Of a DNA stretch of 64,000 nt, positions 48,139-57,234 are shown piece by piece; within the stretch, counting starts at the first letter, position 1; each line of letters opens with the position of its first letter. The notes under the pieces are model-generated. The model made no database searches. It was not told the origin of the DNA and saw only the letters and a list, made by a program, of their open reading frames with translations. The DNA lies in contig NZ_CP045696.1 of the NCBI RefSeq assembly GCF_009676955.1, forward strand, positions 1,495,001-1,559,000. The letters are read 5' to 3'. This DNA comes from Sodaliphilus pleomorphus. GTDB lineage: Bacteria; Bacteroidota; Bacteroidia; Bacteroidales; Muribaculaceae. A program made the translations under genes and the position numbers.

Positions 48139-50160
48139 TCAATGGTTGGTAACAGGCTTCACGGGCACAATCATGATGGCCGCACCGCCGCTGGGAGCCA
48201 GATGCACCTTGATCACGTCGCCGCGCTTCACAGCCTGGGTGGTGAAGGTCACGGGGTAGGGATTGGTGCGGTAGTCGGCACCGGGACCGTCGGTGTAGAT
48301 GCGAGCCGTATAGGACTTGCCCTGGTCCAGGAAGTCGAGCTTCAGGTCCAGGTCGCGTGCCGTCTCGTCGGTGGCACTGCCCACACACCAGTTGTCGCTG
48401 TCGCGGTCCTTGCGGGCTATGGTCAGGTAGTTGCCTATCTTGGCGTTGAGCACAACGGTGCGCTCAAAGTTGGTGGGCACGTCCTCGATAAACTGGAAGG
48501 CGGGCTGGCCCTCATAGTTTTCAATCTCGTCGGCAGCCATCTGCCAGGGCGTGTAGAGCAGCACATACTCGGCCAGTTGCTTGGCCAGGGTGGTCTGCGG
48601 GTGAGTGCCCGGCATGGCCTTGTTGGCAAAGTTGAAGATGCCCGGCGTGAAGTCCATCGAGCCTGCCAGGCCGCGGGTGAAGGGCAGCACCGTCACGTGG
48701 TAGGGCGGATTGCCGCCGTCGGCGCTCCAGGCATTCCACTCCTGCCCGCGGAAGCCCTCGCCCGAAATCAGATTGGGATAGGTGCGGCACAGGCCCGAGG
48801 GCATGGCCGGCTCGTGGTTCACCACCATGATGTGGTGGCGCGCCGCAGCCTCTATCACCTTCAGGTAGTGGCGTATGCCGTATTGCGAGTGCTGGTCTTC
48901 TTTCTCGTCCATGAGCGGGTGCACATAGCCCGTCTTCACCGCGTGTATGCCCATGCGCTCATAGAGCGAGAAGGCGGCCTCGAGCTGGTCTTCATAGGTC
49001 TTGGCAAAGCCGCCCGTCTCGTTGTGGGCAATCAGGCTCACGCCGCGCGACAGGGCATAGCGCTGCAGGCCCTCGAAGTCGTAGTCGGGATAGGGCTTGG
49101 TGTAGTCAAACTTGTTGTCGCGGGCCCAGTCGCCGTCCCAGCCATAGTTCCAGCCCTCCACGAGCACGCCCTTCATGCCGTGGGCGGCGGCAAAGTCGAT
49201 GTAGCGCTTGGTATTGGCCGTGGTAGCCCCGTGCTTGGGGCCCTGGCTCCAGGTGTAGTCCTTCATGTGCATGCCCCACCATATACCCACATACTTGCCA
49301 CAGGTGATCCAGCTCGTGTCGGCAATCTTGCACGGCTCGTTGAGGTTGAGCATGAGCCGCGAGGTGATGAGCTCGCCGGGCGTGCGGGCAATGATGCACG
49401 TGCGCCAGGGCGTGGCCATCGGGGCGTGGCCGTACACCTTCACACCGTTTTTCCAGGGCGTGAGCGAGGCCACAAGCGTCACTGCCGCGCCCGGCAGGTG
49501 CCGCGGCGTGTAGTTGAGGCTGGCATAGTCTACAAGCGCGGCGTCGTGCAGCACCATGTAGAGCGAGTCGCTCACCTCGATGGTCACGGGCGTGCTCACC
49601 TCGGGCTTCTGGCTGAGCGGCGCCTTGGTCCACAAGGCCTCATAGTAGGTGGTGCCCTGCGTGGGTATGGTCCAGGCCTGGGCATCGACTGGCATGGCCA
49701 CCTGCGTGAGCTCGTCGAGTATCTGGAACTCGCCCAGCCCCGCCTGCTTGGGAAACTCGTAGCGCAGCCCTAAGCCGTCGTCAAACACGCGCAGCACCAC
49801 ATCCAGCCGCAGCTTAGCGCCACGCCGCTGCCGCAGGCACAGGCGCAGCTCGTTGTAGTGGTTGACCACGTCTTTGTCCTCGCCCCACACCTGCGTCCAC
49901 GTCTCGCACTTGGTGTCGCGCTTGCTCGCTATCACCTCAAAGCCGTCTTTGAGCGAGCCCTTGTCGAGCTCAAAGCCCAGGTAGGAGGGGTTGATGACCG
50001 CGCGGCCGTCGCGCGCCACACTGTAGAAGGGCTTGCCGCCCTTGAGCCCGGCAGTAACCTTGATGTGGCCGTCGGGCGAGCTCACAACCTCGTGGGCCAG
50101 GGCAAGCGGCATGGCCACTACGGCAGCCGCCAGCACAACTATCAATTTCATTGTAGTCAT
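48139..50160 (-). CDS. Glycoside hydrolase family 97 (alpha-glucosidase type)
   Basis: A 673-residue periplasmic enzyme with a signal peptide (LIVVLAAAVVAMPLALA). The GH97 layout is visible: an N-terminal beta-sandwich, the (beta/alpha)8 barrel with VLVEGWNYGWDGDW, and a C-terminal sheet. The barrel has VKTGYVHP where retaining GH97 members have a catalytic Asp, and VNHEPAMPSGLCRTYPN, which fits the inverting SusB-like group with glutamates as calcium and catalytic ligands. It probably removes glucose from alpha-glucans. A TAACTTTG -7-like box lies at 50257-50250. No SusC/SusD is adjacent. Confidence 0.93.
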   Translation of the reverse strand: MTTMKLIVVLAAAVVAMPLALAHEVVSSPDGHIKVTAGLKGGKPFYSVARDGRAVINPSYLGFELDKGSLKDGFEVIASKRDTKCETWTQVWGEDKDVVNHYNELRLCLRQRRGAKLRLDVVLRVFDDGLGLRYEFPKQAGLGEFQILDELTQVAMPVDAQAWTIPTQGTTYYEALWTKAPLSQKPEVSTPVTIEVSDSLYMVLHDAALVDYASLNYTPRHLPGAAVTLVASLTPWKNGVKVYGHAPMATPWRTCIIARTPGELITSRLMLNLNEPCKIADTSWITCGKYVGIWWGMHMKDYTWSQGPKHGATTANTKRYIDFAAAHGMKGVLVEGWNYGWDGDWARDNKFDYTKPYPDYDFEGLQRYALSRGVSLIAHNETGGFAKTYEDQLEAAFSLYERMGIHAVKTGYVHPLMDEKEDQHSQYGIRHYLKVIEAAARHHIMVVNHEPAMPSGLCRTYPNLISGEGFRGQEWNAWSADGGNPPYHVTVLPFTRGLAGSMDFTPGIFNFANKAMPGTHPQTTLAKQLAEYVLLYTPWQMAADEIENYEGQPAFQFIEDVPTNFERTVVLNAKIGNYLTIARKDRDSDNWCVGSATDETARDLDLKLDFLDQGKSYTARIYTDGPGADYRTNPYPVTFTTQAVKRGDVIKVHLAPSGGAAIMIVPVKPVTNH

Positions 50161-50370
50161 AGCTATATATATATTGAATTTAGTTTATGAATTTTCCATC
50201 GCGTCGAGCTCCTGCATCAGCAAGGCGGGTACAGAGCGCCCGACCAAGGCAAAGTTAAAAAAATTATGCCAACTGGCACAGCTTTTCTCAACACTTTTTT
50301 AACCACCAGCAGCCCAGGTTGCACTATCTTTGCACTCGAGAAATCAACAGTAAAACTGCATAAAAAAAAC

Positions 50371-50922
50371 ATGGAAAAAAGTTACGTTCTTCTGGCCGAT
50401 GGCTTTGAAACCATCGAGGCCTTGACCCCGGTCGACATCTTCCACCGCCTGGGGCTCGACATCGTGCAAGTGTCTACCACGGGCAGCCTGCAAGTGGCGT
50501 CGTCTCACCTGGTGCACGTCACGGCCGACTGCACCCTCGACCAGGCCGACATGAGCCAGGCCGCGCTCATCTACCTGCCAGGCGGCTACCCCGGCTATGT
50601 GAACCTGTGCAACAACGAGCAGGTGGTTGACCTGGCCCGCCGCCAGTACCAGAGCGGCAGGCTGCTGGCCGCCATATGCGGTGCACCCATGGTGCTCCAG
50701 GCGGGCGGCATCGCCACTGGCAGCAACATCACCTGCCACCACAGCGTGAAAGACAAAATCAACGACTACAACATCGTCCCCGACCGCGTCGTGGTCGACC
50801 GCAACCTGGTCACCGGCGCCGGCGCCGGCCTCTCGCTACAGCTCTCAGTCACCCTGGCCGCCATGCTCCTGGGCGACGACGAGCGCATCGATCACCTCTA
50901 CCACTCCCTCGAGCTCAAGTAG
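50371..50922 (+). CDS. DJ-1/PfpI family protein
   Basis: A 183-residue protein of the DJ-1 clade. The nucleophile elbow is AAICGAPM with Cys103, and the partner Glu14 lies in DGFETIEAL. The LPGGYPG strand is also present. Members act as protein or nucleotide deglycases, chaperones or oxidative-stress sensors; the role here is not predictable. A -7 box TATCTTTG at 50325-50332 precedes the ATG at 50371. Confidence 0.93.
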   Translation: MEKSYVLLADGFETIEALTPVDIFHRLGLDIVQVSTTGSLQVASSHLVHVTADCTLDQADMSQAALIYLPGGYPGYVNLCNNEQVVDLARRQYQSGRLLAAICGAPMVLQAGGIATGSNITCHHSVKDKINDYNIVPDRVVVDRNLVTGAGAGLSLQLSVTLAAMLLGDDERIDHLYHSLELK

Positions 50923-50980
50923 AGCACCCCAGGGGCGGGGCAGATGCTCTGAATCGGGAAAACATGAGAAAAAAAAAGAA

Positions 50981-51022
50981 ATGAAGGCTTTCATTTGCAT
51001 TAATGCATTTGGAAGCCTTCAT
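50981..51022 (+). terminator. Terminator hairpin after the DJ-1-like gene
   Basis: ATGAAGGCTT (50981-50990) pairs with AAGCCTTCAT (51013-51022), with an inner TGCATTAATGCA palindrome. Confidence 0.7.
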
Positions 51023-51384
51023 CTGCCGTTTCCTTTCGATCTTCACATTCACATGCTACGTCTCAAGACCACGGCGTAGGGAAATTTAGACTAAATGATT
51101 TGTAAATAATGCAACGCGTCAGTTGAGCGGTGCATTATAAAAGAGTTCACACGCTTTTCTGGTTACAAATATAGTGATTCTCGGCATATAGTGGCAAACA
51201 AATTCACCTTTTTTTTTACCTAATCTCTTAAAAAATTGCAATTTATGCTCTACAACATAGTTGCACGACACATTTCTACCCCTCTCGGTAGGGACCACTC
51301 TCCGCCACCCCTGCCACATGCCGCCACACAGCTGCCCGCAAAAACCGAGGCTGGAAGAAAAAAACGGGCAGTGAATTTTTTTTT
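51023..51384. other. AT-rich intergenic region
   Basis: No gene supported. A 107-codon minus-strand frame (51119-51442) crosses the tRNA promoter and has no family character. The right end leads into the tRNA-Met promoter. Confidence 0.6.
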
Positions 51385-51416
51385 TTTGCATTGTAAAAGA
51401 ATTTGTACTACCTTTG
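51385..51416 (+). promoter_or_regulatory. Promoter of tRNA-Met
   Basis: TTTG (51385-51388), 20 bases and TACCTTTG (51409-51416) match the consensus. The tRNA begins 34 bases downstream. Confidence 0.88.
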
Positions 51417-51449
51417 CAACGCTTTCGGCGGCACAACAACACCGATAGC

Positions 51450-51523
51450 GGTCCCTTAGCTCAGTTGGTTAGAGCAACTGACTCATAATCAGTGGGTCGT
51501 CGGTTCAAGCCCGCCAGGGACCA
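51450..51523 (+). tRNA. tRNA with CAT anticodon (probably elongator tRNA-Met)
   Basis: A full cloverleaf: acceptor GGTCCCT/AGGGACC, D-arm GCTCAGTTGGTTAGAGC, anticodon stem-loop CTGACTCATAATCAG with anticodon CAT, T-arm GTCGGTTCAAGCCCGCC, discriminator A. It lacks initiator features (C1:A72 mismatch, GGG/CCC anticodon stem). A tRNA-Ile2 with a modified C cannot be fully excluded by sequence. Confidence 0.92.
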
Positions 51524-51533
51524 CACAAAAAGT

Positions 51534-51576
51534 ATTGCCAAGCAACTGTCATCCAGCTGTTTGGCAATTTCTTTTT
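51534..51576 (+). terminator. Terminator of tRNA-Met
   Basis: ATTGCCAA (51534-51541) pairs with TTGGCAAT (51561-51568) with an inner CAG/CTG stem, followed by TTCTTTTT. Confidence 0.85.
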
Positions 51577-51634
51577 CAGGACCATGCCACTCAAGAAACA
51601 AGCACCTCTGGGGCACTAATTGCAGGCGCGCACG

Positions 51635-53863
51635 CTACTCGACGGCAAAGTCGGCACGCAGAGGGGTGTGGTCGGCAGCATCGCCCACCAGCAGGGTGCG
51701 CCGGCCGTGCGACACTTGCCAGCCGCCGCCCGCTTCGTCCCAGTACTGGAAGTCGTGGCCGCCCAGCACCACACTCACCTCGCGGCTCTCGCCTGGCTGC
51801 AGCTCAACGCGGGCAAAGCCGCGCAGCTCCTTGACCGGCATGTCGACCGTGGTGCTGTGGTCGCTCACATAGAACTGCACCACCTGGGCACCTGCACGGC
51901 GGCCGGTGTTGGTGACCGTGACGGTGGCCGTGATGCTGTCGGGGGCGGCCACACGGCGCTTGTCGAGCCGCAAGCCACTCATGGCAAAGGTGGTGTAGCT
52001 CAACCCGTGCCCGAAGGCAAACAGAGGCTTCACGCGGTGCTTGTCGGCCCAGCGGTAGCCCACATAGATGCCCTCCTTGTACTGCTCGTCGATGATGTTG
52101 TGACCCGGGCGCCAGGTGCCCGGATAGGCACCCAGGGCGTGAGCGCCCACGTCGGCCAGGCGACGGGGCCACGTGAAGGGCAGGCGGCCCGAGGGGTTGA
52201 CATCGCCAGCAAGCACGGCGGCAAGGGCCGTGCCGGTCTCGCTGCCCAGGTACCAAGCCTGCACGATGGCAGCCACCTTGTCGCTCCAGGGCATGGCCAC
52301 CGCATTGCCCGAGATGTTGACAAACACCACATTGCTGTTGACCCGTGCCAGGGCTTCGACCAGCGAGTCCTGGCCGTAGGGCAGGCCGTAGTCGAGGCGG
52401 TCGTGATCCTCGCAGTCCTGGTGCTTGCTCTTGTTGAGGCCGCCCACAACGATCACATAGTCGGCTCCCCGGGCCTTGTCGACGGCCTCGGCCACAAGCT
52501 GGGCCGCGCTGCGCGTCTCGGCAAGCGACTGCCTGGCCGTGACGCCGTTGTAGCTGCCTGTGGTGTCGCCCACATAGCCGCGGGCATAGTCGACCTGCAC
52601 AGCACTGCCCAGGCGGGCCTTGAGCCCGTCGAGAGGCAATATCTCGCGTTGCGCCTTGAGCGAGCTGCTGCCGCCGCCCACAGTCATCATCTTGATGGCG
52701 TTTTCCCCCACCACAAGCAGGCGCCGGGTGCCGGCCTTCAAGGGCAGCACGCCGCGCTTGTTCTGCAAGAGCACGATACCCTGCTCGGCAATCGTGCGGG
52801 CAGCATCGTAGTGGGCCTCGCTGCACAAGAAGCCGTGGCCGCTCTTGCGGGCCATGGTGGTGCGGTAGTACAGGCGCAGCACGCGACGCACCTTGTCGTC
52901 GAGCTCGCGGGTGGTGTACTTGCCGCTCACGATGCCGGCGCGGTAGGCCATGGCCATGTAATACATGTCGTAGGCGTTCTTGGCCCCGGCGCTCAAGCCG
53001 TTGGTCCACGTGCCAAACTCCATGTCGAGGCCGTTTTTCACAGCCTGGTCGGTATCGTGAGTGCCGCCCCAGTCGCTCACCACCACGCCGTCGTAGTTCC
53101 ACTCGCCCTTGAGCAGGTCGACGAGCAGGTAGCGGTTGTGGCAGTTGTGCTGATCGCGGTAGAGGTTGTAGGCGCCCATCAGGCCCCAAGTGTGACCGCG
53201 CTTGACTGCGGCCTCAAAGGCCGGCAGGTAGATCTCGCGCAGGGCGCGGTCGCTCACGGTCACGTTCACCTTGAAGCGGTTTTCCTCGTCGTTGTTCAGG
53301 GCGAAGTGCTTCACGCAGGCAGCCACGCCGTTGCTCTGCAGCCCCTGAATGTAGGGCACCACCATGGCCGAGGCCAGGCAGGGATCCTCGCCCATGTACT
53401 CAAAGTTGCGGCCGCCCAGCGGCGTGCGGCACATGTTCACGCCAGGGCCCAGTATCATGTTCTTGCCGCGGTACAGGGCCTCCTCGCCCAGGCTGCGGCC
53501 ATAGAGCCTGGCCATCGACGGGTTCCACGTGGCGGCCAGGCAGGTGAGGGCCGGGAAGGCCACACACGAGTCGTTGGTGTGGCCAGCTTGTTGCCACTCG
53601 TCCCACAGCACGTCGGGGCGCACCCCGTGAGGGCCGTCGTCGGTCCAGAAGTCGGGCAGGCCCAGGCGCTTCACCCCAGGGGCCGAAAACTTGCTCTGCG
53701 CGTGTATCACGGCAATCTTCTCGTCGAGGGTCATGCGGCTCAGGGCATCGTCGATGCGCTTTTCCACAGGCTGCCGCTCGTCGAGGTACACAGGTAGTTG
53801 CTCGCCTGCGGCAGGCGCGAGGACTGTCGCAAGCAAGAGGCATAATGTAATGATTTTTTTCAT
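51635..53863 (-). CDS. Glycoside hydrolase family 3 (beta-glucosidase-like)
   Basis: A 742-residue exported enzyme with a signal peptide (about 1-20). The N-terminal barrel carries the nucleophile Asp264 in GVVVSDWGGTHD and the KHFALNNDEENR motif near residue 186. The alpha/beta sandwich (about 390-600) follows. A C-terminal fibronectin-like domain is marked by GVKRL earlier and by VTVTNTGRRAGAQVVQFYVSD near the end. Members hydrolyse beta-linked glucosides or xylosides from oligosaccharides in the periplasm. Exact specificity is unknown. The gene is single, between tRNA-Met and a HAD phosphatase gene. A TAAATTTG -7-like box is at 53923-53916. Confidence 0.94.
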   Translation of the reverse strand: MKKIITLCLLLATVLAPAAGEQLPVYLDERQPVEKRIDDALSRMTLDEKIAVIHAQSKFSAPGVKRLGLPDFWTDDGPHGVRPDVLWDEWQQAGHTNDSCVAFPALTCLAATWNPSMARLYGRSLGEEALYRGKNMILGPGVNMCRTPLGGRNFEYMGEDPCLASAMVVPYIQGLQSNGVAACVKHFALNNDEENRFKVNVTVSDRALREIYLPAFEAAVKRGHTWGLMGAYNLYRDQHNCHNRYLLVDLLKGEWNYDGVVVSDWGGTHDTDQAVKNGLDMEFGTWTNGLSAGAKNAYDMYYMAMAYRAGIVSGKYTTRELDDKVRRVLRLYYRTTMARKSGHGFLCSEAHYDAARTIAEQGIVLLQNKRGVLPLKAGTRRLLVVGENAIKMMTVGGGSSSLKAQREILPLDGLKARLGSAVQVDYARGYVGDTTGSYNGVTARQSLAETRSAAQLVAEAVDKARGADYVIVVGGLNKSKHQDCEDHDRLDYGLPYGQDSLVEALARVNSNVVFVNISGNAVAMPWSDKVAAIVQAWYLGSETGTALAAVLAGDVNPSGRLPFTWPRRLADVGAHALGAYPGTWRPGHNIIDEQYKEGIYVGYRWADKHRVKPLFAFGHGLSYTTFAMSGLRLDKRRVAAPDSITATVTVTNTGRRAGAQVVQFYVSDHSTTVDMPVKELRGFARVELQPGESREVSVVLGGHDFQYWDEAGGGWQVSHGRRTLLVGDAADHTPLRADFAVE

Positions 53864-53990
53864 GAGTTTATACTGTTGTTGTGTTGATGTTGCAGGTTAA
53901 TCGAGCACGGTGGCGCAAATTTAAGCACAACGGGCTCACTTTTCCAAGCCCCAGGGCGCCTGAACACAAGCAAGCAGCTACTACAAAAAC

Positions 53991-54848
53991 TCACTTTTGT
54001 GCAATAATGTATTTTGGCACAGCGTCTTGCACATTGGTGCCTATCACCTCGCTGGCTATGGCCTTCACCTCGGGGAAGGCATTGCCCACGGCCACGCTCC
54101 ACGAGGCCGCCCGCATCATGGGCATGTCGTTGCGGTTGTCGCCAAACACAACCACACGTGTAGCCTGCGTCGTGGCGGCCACACGCTCGATGGCCGCAGC
54201 CTTGCTCACGCCGGGCGCATAGATCTCGAGTATGCCCGACCGGGGGTCGAAGATGTCGTGATAGAGCACCGCCGTACACTCGGCCTGGGCCTTGACCTCG
54301 TCGCACACGGGGCGCAGCAACTCGTAGTCCTGCATCGAGAAGATGAGCATGGCCTCGCCGGCGGCACTGCTGCCCTCGCCGCACGGGTCGCAGTCGAGAA
54401 AGAAGCGCTTGAGCTCAAGCCCCGTGCGCTCGGCCACAAACTGGCGCTCCTGCCCCGAGAGGGGGCTGCCGTCGTGGCAGGCGTGTATCATGCGGCCGTG
54501 GCGGCGGTACACAAAGGGGGCGAGGCCGTGGCGGCGGTACACCCCCACGACGCGCCGCACCGTGGCCTCGTCGATGACCTCGACGTGGGCATAGTCGCCG
54601 CGGCAGTTGTCCCACAGGGCTGCGCCGTTGAGGCAGATGTAGGGCAGACGCGTGTCGACACCGCTCATGAGCGGCACCACGGTGGCCGGCGTGCGCGCAG
54701 TGGCCACCGTGAAGAGCACACCGCCGGCAATGGCGCGGTTCAACATGAGTGCCGACGCTGCCGAGAGGCGCGAGTCGCTGCCCAGCAGCGTGCCGTCCAT
54801 GTCGCTCACATAGAGGGTGGAGGGCTTGATATTGTCGTTGTGCATCAT
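53991..54848 (-). CDS. Cof-type HAD-IIB phosphatase
   Basis: A 285-residue HAD phosphatase. Motif I is YVSDMDGTLLGSDS (nucleophile and acid-base Asp). The cap is of type IIB. Motif IV is VVFGDNRNDMPMMRAA. Members dephosphorylate sugar phosphates, FMN-type cofactors or similar small molecules. The start at 54848 (or the ATG one codon later) is set by the promoter at 54858-54887, whose -7 box ends 10 bases upstream; an earlier start at 54869 would lie in that promoter. It is the last GC-rich gene before the AT-rich restriction island. Confidence 0.92.
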   Translation of the reverse strand: MMHNDNIKPSTLYVSDMDGTLLGSDSRLSAASALMLNRAIAGGVLFTVATARTPATVVPLMSGVDTRLPYICLNGAALWDNCRGDYAHVEVIDEATVRRVVGVYRRHGLAPFVYRRHGRMIHACHDGSPLSGQERQFVAERTGLELKRFFLDCDPCGEGSSAAGEAMLIFSMQDYELLRPVCDEVKAQAECTAVLYHDIFDPRSGILEIYAPGVSKAAAIERVAATTQATRVVVFGDNRNDMPMMRAASWSVAVGNAFPEVKAIASEVIGTNVQDAVPKYIIAQK

Positions 54849-54857
54849 TTCAGTGTG

Positions 54858-54887
54858 CAAAGATAGCACTATTTTTTATTTTGCAAA
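54858..54887 (-). promoter_or_regulatory. Promoter of the HAD phosphatase gene
   Basis: On the minus strand, TTTG (54887-54884), 18 bases and TATCTTTG (54865-54858). The spacer is one base shorter than the norm. The message should be nearly leaderless. Confidence 0.7.
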
Positions 54888-55068
54888 ACGATATTAAAAT
54901 AGGAATATATTAGAAATAAGCGACTTATGAGTTTTTCTCAAAGAGAGAGGTAATGACTTGGCAACAATCGCAAATTCTGTGATTTGCGATGTATTTCTGT
55001 CAAACAACTCTTATTTTATTAATTAGTACTTTCTTTTGAGAAGCAAGCTATATACCAAATAAAATTTT

Positions 55069-55080
55069 GTACCTTTGTAC
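55069..55080 (+). promoter_or_regulatory. Candidate promoter and operator of the restriction island
   Basis: TACCTTTG (55070-55077) is a -7 match 27 bases before the XRE gene. It is embedded in the inverted repeat GTAC-CTTT-GTAC. A repressor or controller protein binding here would cover the promoter. No -33 match at the right distance is visible. Confidence 0.45.
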
Positions 55081-55103
55081 CCGTCAGACAAAAGAATGCG
55101 AAT

Positions 55104-55331
55104 ATGAACCGAATAAGAGAGGTATTGGATGCTAAAGGCATTAGCCAAACAGAATTAGCAAATAGGCTTGGAAAGACTTTCAACATGGTCAATATGTATG
55201 CCTCGAATAAAGTACAGCCTCCTATTCCTGTTTTGTATCGGATTGCAGATATTCTGAATGTAGATGTCAGAGAGTTGCTTATATCAAATCTAATCAACAA
55301 GGGTTGTGCCAATGGCGAAAAAAGAGATTAA
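55104..55331 (+). CDS. XRE-family regulator of the restriction-modification island
   Basis: A 75-residue DNA-binding protein, almost only a helix-turn-helix of the XRE/Cro type (IREVLDAKGISQTELANRLG ... YASNKVQPPIPVLYRIADIL). It resembles controller proteins of restriction systems, which time nuclease expression after entry into a new host. Its 3' end overlaps the methyltransferase-nuclease start by 20 bases, so the two are coupled. The DNA from here to about 58826 is visibly AT-rich, unlike the genes on both sides, suggesting acquisition by transfer. Confidence 0.88.
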   Translation: MNRIREVLDAKGISQTELANRLGKTFNMVNMYASNKVQPPIPVLYRIADILNVDVRELLISNLINKGCANGEKRD

Positions 55332-57234
55332 AACAGACTTTTGGGTGCATGGGTTACTGCAAGAAGCAGGCTTAAACTTGACACCGCAAGGTTGCGACAT
55401 AAAAGAAGTCGATGAAGCATTGAGAACTGCTTCAAAAGCACAAACTGGAAATGCTGGCTATCCTGAATACTGTGGGGTGGTAAAAGATTTCTTGCTTGTA
55501 ATCGAAGATAAGGCATCACTTGACAAGCATCTTGCTAAAACGGAAAAAGGATTGATAGCACAAGATGTCAAAAGTGTAAAGGACTATGCAGTTAATGGGG
55601 CATTGTTTTATGGCTTGCATTTGGCGGCAAATACGTCCTATCATAAGGTATTGGCGTTTGGTGTGTCTGGCAATGAGAAAAGACATCGTATAACTCCTGT
55701 GTTTATAAACGAGAGGGGTGACTATCATGAATTATCCGATGTGGAAACCTTTATTTCTTTTAGTGAAAATAACATAGATGAATTTTATTTGAAAGAAATT
55801 TTGAAGGAAGAAACCGATGTTGAAAAGACAACCGCTGAAATACTCAAAGATGCCGAGAAACTGCACAACGACCTAAGAAATTACGGCAATCTGACAACGG
55901 AACAGAAACCTTTGATTGTTTCAGGTATTATGCTTGCTTTGAGAGAAATCGAGTATAAAACCTTTTCCATTGATTCGCTTGTTGGAGATACTGTAAAAAC
56001 TGACGGTCAGAAGATTTACGAAGCCATCCGAAGCAATTTGCAACGTGCGAATGTAACGCCTGACACGAAACGCGATAAACTTTTGAGCCAATTTGCTGTT
56101 ATAAAGGACACGACCAAAATCAACGAGAAAGACGAAACTTTAGGCAAAACCCCATTAAAACATTACACGGAGTTTCTTTATAACAGCATCTACAAGAACA
56201 TACGTTACCAAAACTCGGCAGAAGATTATTTGGGCCGTTTCTATGGGGAATTCATGTCATACTCAGGTGGTGACGGACAAACATTAGGCATTGTTCTTAC
56301 CCCTAAGCATATAACTGAATTGTTTTGCGAACTGGCAGATTTGAAAGTTGATGACAAAGTGCTTGACCCTTGTTGTGGTACAGCAGGTTTCCTGATTGCC
56401 GCCATGCATAAGATGGTCAAGCAGACCAACGATGAGGCGCAAAGAAGACATATTAAACGTGACCAATTATTTGGAATTGAATTGCAGCCTTATATGTTTA
56501 CCATTGCTACAACAAATATGATACTTCGTGGCGATGGGAAGAGCAACTTGCACAATTGGGATTTTTTGAAACATAATCCAAGCCAATTACAGTTGAAAGG
56601 ATGCACCGTTGGTATGATGAACCCACCTTATTCACAAGGCTCAAAAAGTAATCCAGACTTGTATGAAATCAGCTTTACGGAACATTTGCTTGATTCTTTG
56701 GTAGAGGGAGCAAGGGCTATTGTTATTATTCCACAATCTTCGGTAACGGGAAAAAGCAAGGAAGAACAGAATATCAAAAATAACATACTCAAACATCATA
56801 CTTTGGAAGGAGTTATTACACTTAATAAAAACACGTTCTATGGTGTGGGAACAAACCCATGCATTGCCGTGTTTACGGCTGGCATACCTCATGACAAAGG
56901 TCATAAATGCAAGTTTATCAATTTCGAGGATGATGGCTTTGTGGTAAGCAAGCACATCGGTTTGGAAGAAACCGCAAGTGCCAAAGATAAACGACAACAT
57001 TTACTTGATGTATGGTTCGGACGCATAGAAGCAGAAACAAAATTTTGTGTAGAGACAACCATAGAGGCAGAGGATGAGTGGCTACATGCTTTCTACTACT
57101 TCAACGATGAAATCCCTACGGAGAAAGACTTTGAAAATACAATGGCTGATTACCTGACATTTGAATTTAACATGATTACTCATGGTAGAGGTTATTTGTT
57201 TGAAGAAGAAAGAAAGGAGGAACAACATGAGTAA
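55312..57234 (+). CDS. BcgI-like restriction-modification subunit (nuclease + N6-adenine methyltransferase)
   Basis: A 640-residue fusion. The N-terminal part has a PD-(D/E)xK-type nuclease pattern, GYPEYCGVVKDFLLVIEDKAS (Asp59, Glu65, Lys67), followed by a strand and helix in the order seen in BcgI A-type subunits. The methyltransferase part has motif I VLDPCCGTAGFL (about 350) and catalytic motif IV NPPYS (about 440). BcgI A is, as I recall, of nearly the same length, and works with a separate specificity subunit. No separate hsdR translocase is present, so type IIB-like or related is more likely than type I. The start at 55312 overlaps the regulator gene. The stop overlaps the next gene start (ATGA type). 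An AAAGGAGG sequence lies 6 bases before that start. Confidence 0.88.
   Translation: MAKKEIKTDFWVHGLLQEAGLNLTPQGCDIKEVDEALRTASKAQTGNAGYPEYCGVVKDFLLVIEDKASLDKHLAKTEKGLIAQDVKSVKDYAVNGALFYGLHLAANTSYHKVLAFGVSGNEKRHRITPVFINERGDYHELSDVETFISFSENNIDEFYLKEILKEETDVEKTTAEILKDAEKLHNDLRNYGNLTTEQKPLIVSGIMLALREIEYKTFSIDSLVGDTVKTDGQKIYEAIRSNLQRANVTPDTKRDKLLSQFAVIKDTTKINEKDETLGKTPLKHYTEFLYNSIYKNIRYQNSAEDYLGRFYGEFMSYSGGDGQTLGIVLTPKHITELFCELADLKVDDKVLDPCCGTAGFLIAAMHKMVKQTNDEAQRRHIKRDQLFGIELQPYMFTIATTNMILRGDGKSNLHNWDFLKHNPSQLQLKGCTVGMMNPPYSQGSKSNPDLYEISFTEHLLDSLVEGARAIVIIPQSSVTGKSKEEQNIKNNILKHHTLEGVITLNKNTFYGVGTNPCIAVFTAGIPHDKGHKCKFINFEDDGFVVSKHIGLEETASAKDKRQHLLDVWFGRIEAETKFCVETTIEAEDEWLHAFYYFNDEIPTEKDFENTMADYLTFEFNMITHGRGYLFEEERKEEQHE

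Noticed and set aside
51119..51442. 107-codon minus-strand frame before tRNA-Met
   Set aside because: It spans the tRNA promoter and a long homopolymer and has no family character.
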